Positions 1-7,296 of a stretch of DNA of 64,000 nucleotides are shown here, piece after piece. The notes beneath the pieces were generated by a model that saw only the letters and a program-made list of their open reading frames with translations, did not search any database and was not told the origin of the DNA. The position numbers were made by a program, and so were the translations under genes. The DNA comes from an uncultured Christensenella sp. (GTDB lineage Bacteria > Bacillota > Clostridia > Christensenellales > Borkfalkiaceae): positions 62,001 to 126,000 of the forward strand of contig CAJTJC010000004.1 of assembly GCA_910576655.1 (NCBI GenBank), given 5' to 3'. Each line of letters begins with the position of its first letter. The first letter of the stretch is position 1.

Positions 1-1
1 A

Positions 2-106
2 TACGCGATTACAGTCCATTTCAGACCGCTCAACGGCGCGGTCAACCAAATACTCATTGAAATGATAAAGCCGTTACAAACGAAATATGGGCGTTACAGG
101 AGGTAA
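2..106 (+). CDS. C-terminal end of an upstream element gene (partial)
   Basis: This frame is open from the window edge to TAA at 104-106 and gives about 34 residues ending in a basic tail (KYGRYRR). The stop codon directly follows the AGGAGG that serves the next gene at 112, a spacing typical of this element. The product cannot be identified from this fragment, and a chance open frame of this length is possible. Confidence 0.4.
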   Translation, partial: YAITVHFRPLNGAVNQILIEMIKPLQTKYGRYRR

Positions 107-111
107 AAGAA

Positions 112-795
112 ATGCCTAATTGGTGTTCGACAGTTATAAAGTTCTACTCGGAAAACAGAGAGCAGTTGGAAGCGATGCACAAAAAGTTCAACGAAATCAG
201 GAACGGAAAGCCTACCGTTGAAAACGATTTTAAGAACGGATTTATGGGAGACTACGCAAATACGTTTTTGCCAGAACTCGGACACGATAAAGTGGAGTGT
301 CGCGGGTGGGTTGACGGAATTGACGAAATCGAACATAACGACAAGTACGATGTGTTCACGATGTGGACGGAAACCGCGTGGACGGCAAAGATGGGAATGT
401 GGGCAGAAATCGTAAAGAGGTTCTATCCGGAAGTTCACATTGCTTACATTGCGGAAGAATGTGGGTGCGATTATTTCTGCGTGTGGGACAAAACAAAAGG
501 TCAGATGTTTTTCCCTGATACGTATTACGTAGACGGTTGCTTGCCGACAAAAGACGGCAAATGCGAGTTTATCGAAGACAGGTATATGTTCAGTTCGGTT
601 CAGGATATACAGGATTATCTTGATAAGACATTGCCCTTCGAGTACAAGCATAAAGAGACCGTCGAGGAGCTTATGGAAGAAGTGCAGGAACGGCTTGATG
701 AATACAGCGAGAACCACGAGTGCGACGAAGATTTGTACGCTCACTTCTCGGAGTTCGTCGAAATGGATCCTGCGGAGTTTGATTTAACGGTATAG
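112..795 (+). CDS. Api92-like (YubB/DUF1281-type) ferredoxin-fold phage protein
   Basis: A 227-residue protein starting MPNWCSTVIKF. The MPNWC start is the signature of the Api92-like/DUF1281 family, found on phages and plasmids and predicted to adopt a ferredoxin-like fold; its biochemical role is unknown. The second half is rich in Trp, Tyr and acidic residues, including VEELMEEVQERLDEYSE, likely an amphipathic helix. AGGAGG lies 8 bases before the ATG, so the start is firm. It is the first complete gene of a + strand run that continues with genes at 805, 1326, 1569 and 2090. Confidence 0.7.
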   Translation: MPNWCSTVIKFYSENREQLEAMHKKFNEIRNGKPTVENDFKNGFMGDYANTFLPELGHDKVECRGWVDGIDEIEHNDKYDVFTMWTETAWTAKMGMWAEIVKRFYPEVHIAYIAEECGCDYFCVWDKTKGQMFFPDTYYVDGCLPTKDGKCEFIEDRYMFSSVQDIQDYLDKTLPFEYKHKETVEELMEEVQERLDEYSENHECDEDLYAHFSEFVEMDPAEFDLTV

Positions 796-804
796 GAGGT
801 AGGT

Positions 805-1326
805 ATGAAAACACTTGCGAATTTGAAAAGAGACGCAAAAAGCGGTACGCTCGAAGGCAGAATCGTCTTTCACAGTATGTGGCAGGACGGATTGCCGGAA
901 AGGTTGCAGGGTTGGCGAAGATTAGTAGACAGCAATTCGGTTGCTATTTTCTTCCAGAACGCAGACGGAAAGAAAAGCGAGTTACGGTTAGAAAAATCAA
1001 CTTTGGTTGAGTATGACGGAAATTCGCTTACGGTGTACTTTGCAGGCTACCGCGACTTAAACGATGCGGAGCGCCGCGTTATGGACGGATGGCACAGAAT
1101 AACAAGTACGCCAGAGTTCAAAGAGCGAGGACGTGTAGACGCTCTTACAGACGGCTCGTCAACGTACTACGAGAAAGTTGCGTATTTCAGGAAGGCTGGA
1201 ATGGAGTACCTTATGGGGCTTGAAAGACAGTGCGGTTTGAAATACGACAATTACCTTATGAAAGTTCAGGACGACAGTATTAAAGGCGAGGTCGGTATGC
1301 GGTATGAAATCCGCAGGGTGGCATAA
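805..1326 (+). CDS. Hypothetical element protein
   Basis: A 173-residue protein I do not recognise. It is mixed alpha/beta in appearance, without membrane segments, signal peptide or Cys clusters. A central stretch, YRDLNDAERRVMDGWHRI, looks helical. The ATG follows AGGAGGTAGGT closely. Its stop codon (TAA 1324-1326) shares a base with the ATG of the next gene, so the two are probably translationally coupled. Confidence 0.65.
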   Translation: MKTLANLKRDAKSGTLEGRIVFHSMWQDGLPERLQGWRRLVDSNSVAIFFQNADGKKSELRLEKSTLVEYDGNSLTVYFAGYRDLNDAERRVMDGWHRITSTPEFKERGRVDALTDGSSTYYEKVAYFRKAGMEYLMGLERQCGLKYDNYLMKVQDDSIKGEVGMRYEIRRVA

Positions 1327-1556
1327 TGGTAAAAGGGCAAGTAAAAGGAAGCGTTGCGTGGTATTTGCCGGATGCGAAAAAGAATAGTCGTCCTATTGCA
1401 TACAGCACGGTTGCGACATCAGATTTAATCGTAGCCTTGTATAATCAGTATGGGGATTTGCGGAAGGTCTACGAAAACATACATTACGATGAAGACGCGA
1501 AGAAGGTAGTTTCAGAATACTTGAAGTGCGGAATTTATGAAATAAATATTCGATAA
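1326..1556 (+). CDS. Small hypothetical protein upstream of the PemK-like gene
   Basis: A 76-residue protein, MVKGQVKGSVAWYLPDAKK..., beginning in a TAATG overlap with the previous gene. No family is recognised. Its position just before a PemK/MazF-like toxin is where an antitoxin would sit, but it has no AbrB/SpoVT or ribbon-helix-helix pattern, so the position alone does not make it one. The next gene starts 13 bases downstream behind AAGGAGAA. Confidence 0.6.
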   Translation: MVKGQVKGSVAWYLPDAKKNSRPIAYSTVATSDLIVALYNQYGDLRKVYENIHYDEDAKKVVSEYLKCGIYEINIR

Positions 1557-1568
1557 GGAGAACGCAAG

Positions 1569-2093
1569 ATGAACGAAGTAAAACGCGGCGATATTTACTA
1601 TATCGTCAACAACTATCAGGAAGAAGGCAGCGAGCAACGCGCTGGGCGCCCTGCGGTAGTGGTGTCAAACGACAAAGGGAATCAGCATAGCAACGTGATT
1701 GAGGTTGTATATCTGACTACACAGCCGAAAACGGATTTGCCGACGCATATCGACATCAAGAGTGCAAACAGACCTTCGATAGCATTATGCGAACAGATTA
1801 GTTCGGTATCAAAAGAACGACTTGGAAATTATATCGGAAGTTGCACGAAGTACGAACTTGATATGCTTGCTGCCGGTATGATGATAAGTCTGGGGATTGA
1901 TTTCCCTACACCGAAAGTTGTTCTTCAACCGCAGGAAAAGAAAGAAGAGAAGAAGGCGGCGGAGACTGTGCTACCTGTTAAGCAGGCTGTTACGTATGAC
2001 GAATTTATTAAAGTGCAGACGGAACGCGACACATTTGTGCGACTGTACAGAGAACTTCTGGAAAAATTGATTGGAGGTAAAGCGGCGGTATGA
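1569..2093 (+). CDS. PemK/MazF-family endoribonuclease toxin-like protein
   Basis: A 174-residue protein. Residues 1-115 match the PemK/MazF fold: KRGDIYYI at the start, AGRPAVVVSND, IEVVYLTTQPK, and ALCEQISSVSKERLG, which is the usual QIRTVDKxRL-like strand/helix. Family members cleave mRNA, often at short motifs, and are held inactive by a MazE/PemI antitoxin. Here no recognisable antitoxin precedes it. About 55 extra C-terminal residues (Lys/Glu-rich linker, then a helical segment ending FVRLYRELLEKLIGG) extend it beyond the usual ~115 residues. The linker could be a fused regulatory part; this is inference. Confidence 0.8.
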   Translation: MNEVKRGDIYYIVNNYQEEGSEQRAGRPAVVVSNDKGNQHSNVIEVVYLTTQPKTDLPTHIDIKSANRPSIALCEQISSVSKERLGNYIGSCTKYELDMLAAGMMISLGIDFPTPKVVLQPQEKKEEKKAAETVLPVKQAVTYDEFIKVQTERDTFVRLYRELLEKLIGGKAAV

Positions 2094-2410
2094 AAAAAGA
2101 CACAGTTACGATTGAGAGCGTTAAGCAAGCGATTGAGCGCGAGTTTGAAGACTATAAAGCGGAGCAGATTGCAAAAAGCACGGAAGAAGTTTTCTGCAAT
2201 GCTTTTAGAATCAATGCTTGGAGCAGCATCTTCGACTTTCTGCAGGACGGAGGATTGAAAGTCGAAACAATGTTTGCGCTCTATGGAAAATGCAACGGTC
2301 ATATTATCAGCACATTGGTTGATGAATATGTCTACACAGAGTATTGCGATATTGCACAACACGACGATCTGAAAGAACTTGTCGATAACTTTCTAAACGG
2401 CGAAGAATAA
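2090..2410 (+). CDS. Hypothetical element protein
   Basis: A 106-residue acidic protein starting in an ATGA overlap with the PemK-like gene (ATG 2090, toxin stop TGA 2091-2093), preceded by GGAGGT. It appears largely helical (ESVKQAIEREFEDYKAEQIAK). Not recognised. Because it is translationally coupled to the toxin-like gene, it is a second positional candidate for a regulatory partner, without any motif support. Confidence 0.6.
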   Translation: MKKDTVTIESVKQAIEREFEDYKAEQIAKSTEEVFCNAFRINAWSSIFDFLQDGGLKVETMFALYGKCNGHIISTLVDEYVYTEYCDIAQHDDLKELVDNFLNGEE

Positions 2411-2467
2411 AGTTTTTTGTGTAGTATAGAAAATCATTGACAAAATAAACGAAAAGGAGTAAGATGT

Positions 2468-2974
2468 ATGCAAACACAGGTTATAGGAAGCAACAGTATG
2501 TCGGTAAGCGAAATGATTAAGCAGGCAATCGCAACGAAAGGCTTGCAACAAAAAGATATTGCGGTTAAGATGGGTTGGAGTCCGCAGGGCTTCACGAACC
2601 GATTATCAAATAACACCATAGATGCGGAAGAATGGGTAAAACTCGCTGCAATAATCGGTTACGAGATACAGATGGTAGATACCGAAAACAACACCGTATT
2701 AAAGCCGCGTAGAAATAGCACGGGACCACGTGTAAAACAGATGATAGACGGTCATTGGTACGATACGGACAAAGCAGATTCACTTTGCAGAAGCCCGAAG
2801 GTGTACGGAGGCTGGTTTGAGTTGTTCCGCGATATGGGAACGGGTAAGTTCTTTACGGTTGCTTACTTGGAAACGGGACGAAGTGCGTGCGTGGCCGTCA
2901 TCTCAAAAGAAAACGCAAAAAGATTTTACGAAGATTGCGGCGGCGAAGACGTGCAGAGCATATTCAAAGATTAA
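2468..2974 (+). CDS. XRE-family helix-turn-helix protein with extra C-terminal domain
   Basis: A 168-residue protein. Residues about 12-60 form a Cro/C1-type helix-turn-helix: MIKQAIATKGLQQKDIAVKMG, then WSPQGFTNRLSN as the recognition region. The remaining ~100 residues are an unidentified domain (WYDTDKADSLCRSP, GGWFELFRDMGTGKFF). GGAG at 2456-2459 lies 8 bases before the ATG; another ATG at 2464 is out of frame and closes quickly. It is the last gene of the first element operon, followed at once by an intrinsic terminator. A likely DNA-binding regulator of the element; targets unknown. Confidence 0.75.
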   Translation: MQTQVIGSNSMSVSEMIKQAIATKGLQQKDIAVKMGWSPQGFTNRLSNNTIDAEEWVKLAAIIGYEIQMVDTENNTVLKPRRNSTGPRVKQMIDGHWYDTDKADSLCRSPKVYGGWFELFRDMGTGKFFTVAYLETGRSACVAVISKENAKRFYEDCGGEDVQSIFKD

Positions 2975-2978
2975 AGAG

Positions 2979-3009
2979 CAGGACGCGAAAGCAAGCGTCC
3001 TGTTTTTTT
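2979..3009 (+). terminator. Intrinsic terminator after the XRE gene
   Basis: Inverted repeat CAGGACGC (2979-2986) / GCGTCCTG (2995-3002) with an 8-base loop, followed by a seven-T run. It separates the first element operon from the promoter at 3072. Confidence 0.85.
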
Positions 3010-3071
3010 ACTCTCTCAATACACAGTAATAAAAATTTTCAAAAAATATTTGCAAAATACATAAATTCCGT

Positions 3072-3100
3072 TTGACAATTACAGTTCTGTAAGTTAGAAT
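3072..3100 (+). promoter_or_regulatory. Consensus promoter with a palindrome in its spacer
   Basis: TTGACA (3072-3077), a 17-base spacer and TAGAAT (3095-3100) form a near-perfect sigma-A promoter for the second element operon (3154 onwards). A 14-base palindrome, TTACAGTTCTGTAA, lies at 3079-3092 inside the spacer, so a dimeric repressor bound there would block RNA polymerase. The cognate regulator is not identified; the XRE protein encoded just upstream is an obvious candidate (inference). Confidence 0.8.
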
Positions 3101-3115
3101 AAAAGTACAAAATAA

Positions 3116-3135
3116 AACTTGCAAATTAGCAAGTT
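3116..3135 (+). repeat. Inverted repeat in the 5' leader of the 3154 operon
   Basis: AACTTGC (3116-3122) and GCAAGTT (3129-3135) are separated by AAATTA. It lies just after the expected transcription start and 18 bases before the ATG at 3154. It could be an RNA hairpin at the 5' end of the mRNA or a second operator; the sequence does not distinguish these. Confidence 0.6.
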
Positions 3136-3153
3136 ACTCGGAGGTTCTCAATT

Positions 3154-3534
3154 ATGATGAAGCAAGAGTTTGAACAGATGATAGGAAAAGAAGTTTCCTA
3201 TGAGACTTTCAGAATTTATGAAGAGATGTATCTTGCGGCACCTGAAAGCGTAACCAAACAGAAGTTTGTTGAGATGCTGAATATCGCAGCAATTCCCGAA
3301 AGTGAAGAAGCAATAGCGAGAAAGGAAAGGGCGGCGGAATTTAGAAAAGAAATAGACGAAAAGATAGCAGAATTAAAGAAATGGCTTGAAATGACAAAGG
3401 ACGACCTGAAAAGATACCTTGAATGGAGCAAAGAACCGGACGGGGAGCGCTGGAAGGTAGACGTTAAAATCAAGCAGGGTCAGATAAAGCGGTATCGCGC
3501 AGAAATAGCGACTTTGAAAATGCTGGCAGCATAA
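3154..3534 (+). CDS. Hypothetical coiled-coil protein, first gene of second element operon
   Basis: A 126-residue protein, highly charged and predicted helical. Residues about 50-110 have a heptad-like pattern (KERAAEFRKEIDEKIAELKKWLE) suggesting a coiled coil. ATGATG start codons at 3154/3157 follow CGGAGG. Not recognised. It is transcribed from the consensus promoter at 3072. Confidence 0.65.
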   Translation: MMKQEFEQMIGKEVSYETFRIYEEMYLAAPESVTKQKFVEMLNIAAIPESEEAIARKERAAEFRKEIDEKIAELKKWLEMTKDDLKRYLEWSKEPDGERWKVDVKIKQGQIKRYRAEIATLKMLAA

Positions 3535-3545
3535 GGGAGATAAAA

Positions 3546-3896
3546 ATGACGACGGAACAAGCAAGAGCAAAACTGATATTGTTTTATGGGGTTAGCGACC
3601 CGACAAGCCGCGAGATCGCGTTGTATGTATTGTACGGCGAAGACGCGCCGTTTTTACAAGCCAAAGAGCAAACGCAGGTTGCAAAGATAACAATATCAGG
3701 AGGAAATCGTATGAAAGATTTACAAACCGTTTTAATCAATTTAAGGGGAGCGCAGCAGTTGTTATCGCTGTTCTGCTCTTCTACAAGACATATCGAAGCA
3801 GACGTTAAAGGCAATCCGCAGGAAGCGTTGTTCCAAATCGAAGAGATGTTCGATAAAAGCATCAAAGATTTAGAGCGCGTAGTTTACAGCAAGTAA
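3546..3896 (+). CDS. Hypothetical protein with a second strong internal start
   Basis: The full frame gives 116 residues from ATG 3546 (GGGAGA nearby). A much better ribosome binding site, AGGAGG, lies 9 bases before an in-frame ATG at 3711, giving a 61-residue product MKDLQTVLINLRG..., mostly helical. Either the shorter protein is the real gene or two products share one C-terminus. Not recognised. Confidence 0.55.
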   Translation: MTTEQARAKLILFYGVSDPTSREIALYVLYGEDAPFLQAKEQTQVAKITISGGNRMKDLQTVLINLRGAQQLLSLFCSSTRHIEADVKGNPQEALFQIEEMFDKSIKDLERVVYSK

Positions 3897-3942
3897 GAAA
3901 TACATAAGCGACCTGCGTTCGCTTTTTGTTGGAGGTTTTGAA

Positions 3943-4410
3943 ATGGTAATATGCGAAGACTGCGGAGATGTTCTCGACGAGTCGGAATTGAAGCAGGAAA
4001 GAAGTTACATCAGCGATTATATGGGCGGTTGCTACGAAACATATTCGGTTTGTCCTTGCGGCGGCGAAGTGGTAGATGCAAAACGCTGCGAAATCTGCGG
4101 CGAGTATTTTAGAGAAGACGAACTACACGACAGCGTTTGTGATGAGTGCTTGAAAGAAGAGATGACGGTCGATAACGCGATAGCGTGCGAGAAAGACGGA
4201 AGTGCGAGAATGGAAGTCTCGATAAACGGCTTTCTCGCGTTTTATTTCAATCAAGAAGAAATCGACGCTCTGCTGATAAAAGCATTGGAAGACAAGATAA
4301 ACGCTTCGCGTATTGATGCGAACGCGGTAATCGACAGGGCAGAAGAATGGTGCAGCGAAGACAAAAGTTACTTCGCTGATTGGTTAAAAGATAGGAGTAA
4401 AAAGCAATGA
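3943..4410 (+). CDS. Zinc-knuckle protein of unknown function
   Basis: A 155-residue acidic protein with three to four zinc-binding pairs in its first 70 residues: CEDC (4-7), CPC (37-39), CEIC (49-52) and CDEC (66-69). The rest is helical and acidic. Preceded by GGAGG. Its stop overlaps the ATG of the adenine methyltransferase (ATGA at 4407), so the two should be co-translated. Possibly a nucleic-acid or protein adaptor; no function can be assigned. Confidence 0.7.
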   Translation: MVICEDCGDVLDESELKQERSYISDYMGGCYETYSVCPCGGEVVDAKRCEICGEYFREDELHDSVCDECLKEEMTVDNAIACEKDGSARMEVSINGFLAFYFNQEEIDALLIKALEDKINASRIDANAVIDRAEEWCSEDKSYFADWLKDRSKKQ

Positions 4411-6350
4411 CGGCAGTAACATTATTCCCATTGGAAGACAAATACAAGAAAGGAAGAATTATACCAGACGAATACAGCGCGTATATAAACGGAATGTGCG
4501 TAGGCATAATTCATAGCCGTAAAGATTATCGGCAGAAATACTATTTCCACAGCGATAACGGTATTTATGCGAATTACAGCGCGACGCTCGCGGAAATGAA
4601 AAGAAACATAGCGAAAGGCTACGAAGAAACGGTACGGGAAGGAAAATTTAAGTCTGGGAACGGGAAGCAGGCGTTTGACATAAAGTATCTGCCGGAAGGC
4701 GACAACAGTGAGTTTTTTCCGACACCAAAAAGCGTATGCGGTCAGATGATCGGATGCGTAAATTGGTCGAAAGTAAAAACGATACTTGAACCGTCTGCCG
4801 GCAAGGGGGATTTGTGCGACGCTGTAAAGAATTACTACAAACAGAGCCGTAACGAAAGGAGCGTAGATATTGACTGTGTGGAGGTGGACGCAAATTTGCG
4901 CTTGATACTGAAAGGCAAGAATTACCGCGTAGTCCACGATAATTTTTTGGATTACTTTACGAGCAAGAAGTACGATTTGATTATTATGAACCCACCGTTT
5001 TCAAACGGAGACGAGCATTTGGTTAGGGCAATCGAAATGCAGGAATGTGTCGGCGGGCAAATCGTATGCTTGCTCAATGCAGAGACGCTGCTCAATCCAT
5101 ACACGAATTTGCGCAAAGTCTTGATGAAGAAAATTGCAGAGCATCGGGCAGTGGTTCGGTATTTGAAATCTCCGTTTAAGAAGGCGGAAAGAAAGACCGA
5201 TACGAACATTGCCCTGATAAGTTTCAATATTCCGTTGAAAGTCAGAGAGTCGGAAATGTTTTCGAGAATGGAAAAGGCTCGCGGCGAAGAGTTCCAAAGC
5301 GAAGATTGCAAAGACGTTGCGCCCGGCGACAGAATTGAAGGGCTTGTAAGAGCTTATGAAATCGAGTCGGAAGCATCGTTGGCGTTCCTGCGGGAATGGG
5401 ATGCGCTTCGCCCGAAAATAATGACCGGTTCCGATTGGTATAGCAAGCCGACTATCGGACTTATGATAGGCGGGAGTGAAGTTCGAGAAGGTATTGACAC
5501 GGAAGTAATAAACAATTTTTTGCAGTCGGTAAGATTGAAGTATTGGAAACAGTTATTGGACTTGCCTGAAATCGGGAAGCAAATGACAACGGCTATTCGC
5601 ACTTCGTATGATGCAAAAATCAACGATATGGCGAACTATGAGTTTTCGATGTTTAACATTCAGGAAGTCATCTGGGACATCCGCGTCCAGTTACAAATGG
5701 GAGTAGAAGACGAGATACTTCGCTTATTCGATAAGTTATCGAACGAACATTGCTACTATGAAGGCAATAACGAGAACATTCACTATTACAACGGATGGAA
5801 GACAAACAAGGCTCACAAGGTCAATTACAAAGTTATAATACCAGCCTACGGGTCGTTCGCTCACAGATACGATTACGATAAGTATCAGCGGCTGGTTGAA
5901 AAGAAGAACGATTTTATAGATAGTCGTAGTTGCTATTCCGTACTTGCCGATTTAGAAAAGACGCTTGATTATCTTGACGGCAAAGATCCGAAGAGAACAC
6001 GTTGCGACTTGGCAAACAGATTGCATTTTGCGGAACGGCGCGGCGAGACGCGAAACATAGATTGTACGTACTTCTACGTTACGTTCTATAAGAAAGGAAC
6101 CTGTCACATCACGTTTAGAGATGATGCAAAAATCTTGATAGACCGGCTGAACATCTACGCTGGCAAAAATAAGAATTGGCTTCCGCCGAACTACGGAAGA
6201 GCATCGTATAAGAGTATGACGGAAGAAGAGCGGGCGGTTGTAGATTCCTTCGACGGCGGAGAAGAGAATTATAACAAAGTGTTTGAAAATCAAAAAGACT
6301 ATTTAATCGAAAGCAACGGTTTTTTGGCGCTCGCTGCGGGAGGTCAGTAA
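4407..6350 (+). CDS. N6-adenine DNA methyltransferase with DUF4942 C-terminal domain
   Basis: A 647-residue protein. The SAM-binding motif I is ILEPSAGKGDL (about 127-136) and the catalytic motif IV is NPPF (195-198), the signature of N6-adenine (or N4-cytosine) DNA methyltransferases. About residues 430-610 match DUF4942, ending in the typical TYFYVTFYKKGTCHITF and LNIYAGKNKNWLPP. DUF4942 proteins are common on phages and mobile elements, where they presumably modify DNA against host restriction. There is no restriction endonuclease next to it, so it looks like an orphan methylase. It overlaps both neighbours (4407, 6350). Confidence 0.88.
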   Translation: MTAVTLFPLEDKYKKGRIIPDEYSAYINGMCVGIIHSRKDYRQKYYFHSDNGIYANYSATLAEMKRNIAKGYEETVREGKFKSGNGKQAFDIKYLPEGDNSEFFPTPKSVCGQMIGCVNWSKVKTILEPSAGKGDLCDAVKNYYKQSRNERSVDIDCVEVDANLRLILKGKNYRVVHDNFLDYFTSKKYDLIIMNPPFSNGDEHLVRAIEMQECVGGQIVCLLNAETLLNPYTNLRKVLMKKIAEHRAVVRYLKSPFKKAERKTDTNIALISFNIPLKVRESEMFSRMEKARGEEFQSEDCKDVAPGDRIEGLVRAYEIESEASLAFLREWDALRPKIMTGSDWYSKPTIGLMIGGSEVREGIDTEVINNFLQSVRLKYWKQLLDLPEIGKQMTTAIRTSYDAKINDMANYEFSMFNIQEVIWDIRVQLQMGVEDEILRLFDKLSNEHCYYEGNNENIHYYNGWKTNKAHKVNYKVIIPAYGSFAHRYDYDKYQRLVEKKNDFIDSRSCYSVLADLEKTLDYLDGKDPKRTRCDLANRLHFAERRGETRNIDCTYFYVTFYKKGTCHITFRDDAKILIDRLNIYAGKNKNWLPPNYGRASYKSMTEEERAVVDSFDGGEENYNKVFENQKDYLIESNGFLALAAGGQ

Positions 6351-6628
6351 TGAATAACGAAAAAGCACAGTATATGGCAACGCTTACTGTTCAGCCGTTG
6401 TCAGGAAATGTCGGGTTTACTGTAAACGCTTACGGTAACAGCATAGAAACGGCAAAGAAAATTGCGATGCAGAACCTGAATGAATTATGCGCGAAGTATA
6501 AGTTCCCGATAGGGGAAATATGGGTAATGCTTTCGGTTGAAAAAAGTGGAGAGCATATTGACTTTGACGAAACGACTGCACAATGGGACGGCAAAGAAGC
6601 AAAAATAAATTGGGATGTGGTGGTATGA
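6350..6628 (+). CDS. Small hypothetical protein between methylase and nucleosidase
   Basis: A 92-residue protein (MNNEKAQYMATLTVQPLSG...) starting in a TAATG overlap with the adenine methylase and ending in an ATGA overlap with the nucleosidase. Predicted beta strands, a central helix (SIETAKKIAMQNLNELCAKY), then an acidic end. Not recognised. The double coupling suggests its level is matched to those of its neighbours. Confidence 0.65.
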   Translation: MNNEKAQYMATLTVQPLSGNVGFTVNAYGNSIETAKKIAMQNLNELCAKYKFPIGEIWVMLSVEKSGEHIDFDETTAQWDGKEAKINWDVVV

Positions 6629-7296
6629 AAGAAGTTTGTATCATAGTTGCAATGTTAAAAGAAGCGGAGCCTATCGTAAGGCAATTTGATTCGATAGTTG
6701 AGCATAATGTCTTCGGAAGACGTGCATTCATAGGAAGGCTGAATGGAGAAAAGTTAAGCGTTATCGTCAGCGGCGTTGGGAAAGTAAACGCAGCAGTGTG
6801 TACGCAAATAGCATACGATTATTTATCTGCAGACATTATTATCAATATCGGCGTAGCAGGCGGTCTTAACAACACAGTAGAAATCGGAGAGATGTATGAA
6901 ATATACAGTGCAGTACAATACGATTTCGATTTATCAGAAGTTAACGGTACGAAAATTGGAACGCTGGACGGTATGTATTCTAACTACTTAACTTTCGACG
7001 TTACACAAATGGACGCAAGAAGACTTGCGACCGCAGATAGGTTTAATGATAGTAAAGAAGATAATGTACTTTTGACGCAGATTCTGGATGCGGATGTGCG
7101 TGATATGGAAGGGGCTGCGATTTTGCAGGCTTGCTATTTCAATGATATTGAGTGTTATTGTTACAAAGTCATTTCAGATAAGTTTGGGAGCGGAAGCACG
7201 GTTGAACAGTATCAGCTCAATCTCGAAAAGTGCTTGAAGAAAATCGGGGAAAAGATTCCGACAATTCTAAAAAGGGTGTATGGCAAAGAAAGATGA
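6625..7296 (+). CDS. 5'-methylthioadenosine/S-adenosylhomocysteine nucleosidase
   Basis: A 223-residue MTAN/Pfs-type protein of the PNP/UDP phosphorylase family, which hydrolyses MTA, SAH and 5'-deoxyadenosine to adenine plus the thioribose or deoxyribose part. The three catalytic residues appear present: E13 (AMLKEAEP), E162 in RDMEGAA and D185 in KVISDKF; VSGVGKVNA and NIGVAGG are the usual ligand-binding loops. The start at 6625 is chosen because it overlaps the previous stop (ATGA) and gives the normal N-terminus; an upstream in-frame codon at 6583 would only add residues inside the previous gene. Sitting between two DNA methyltransferase genes, it probably clears SAH (inference). Confidence 0.88.
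   Translation: MKEVCIIVAMLKEAEPIVRQFDSIVEHNVFGRRAFIGRLNGEKLSVIVSGVGKVNAAVCTQIAYDYLSADIIINIGVAGGLNNTVEIGEMYEIYSAVQYDFDLSEVNGTKIGTLDGMYSNYLTFDVTQMDARRLATADRFNDSKEDNVLLTQILDADVRDMEGAAILQACYFNDIECYCYKVISDKFGSGSTVEQYQLNLEKCLKKIGEKIPTILKRVYGKER

Noticed and set aside
1326..1556. 76-residue gene as MazE-type antitoxin
   Set aside because: Right position but no AbrB or ribbon-helix-helix pattern; left as hypothetical.
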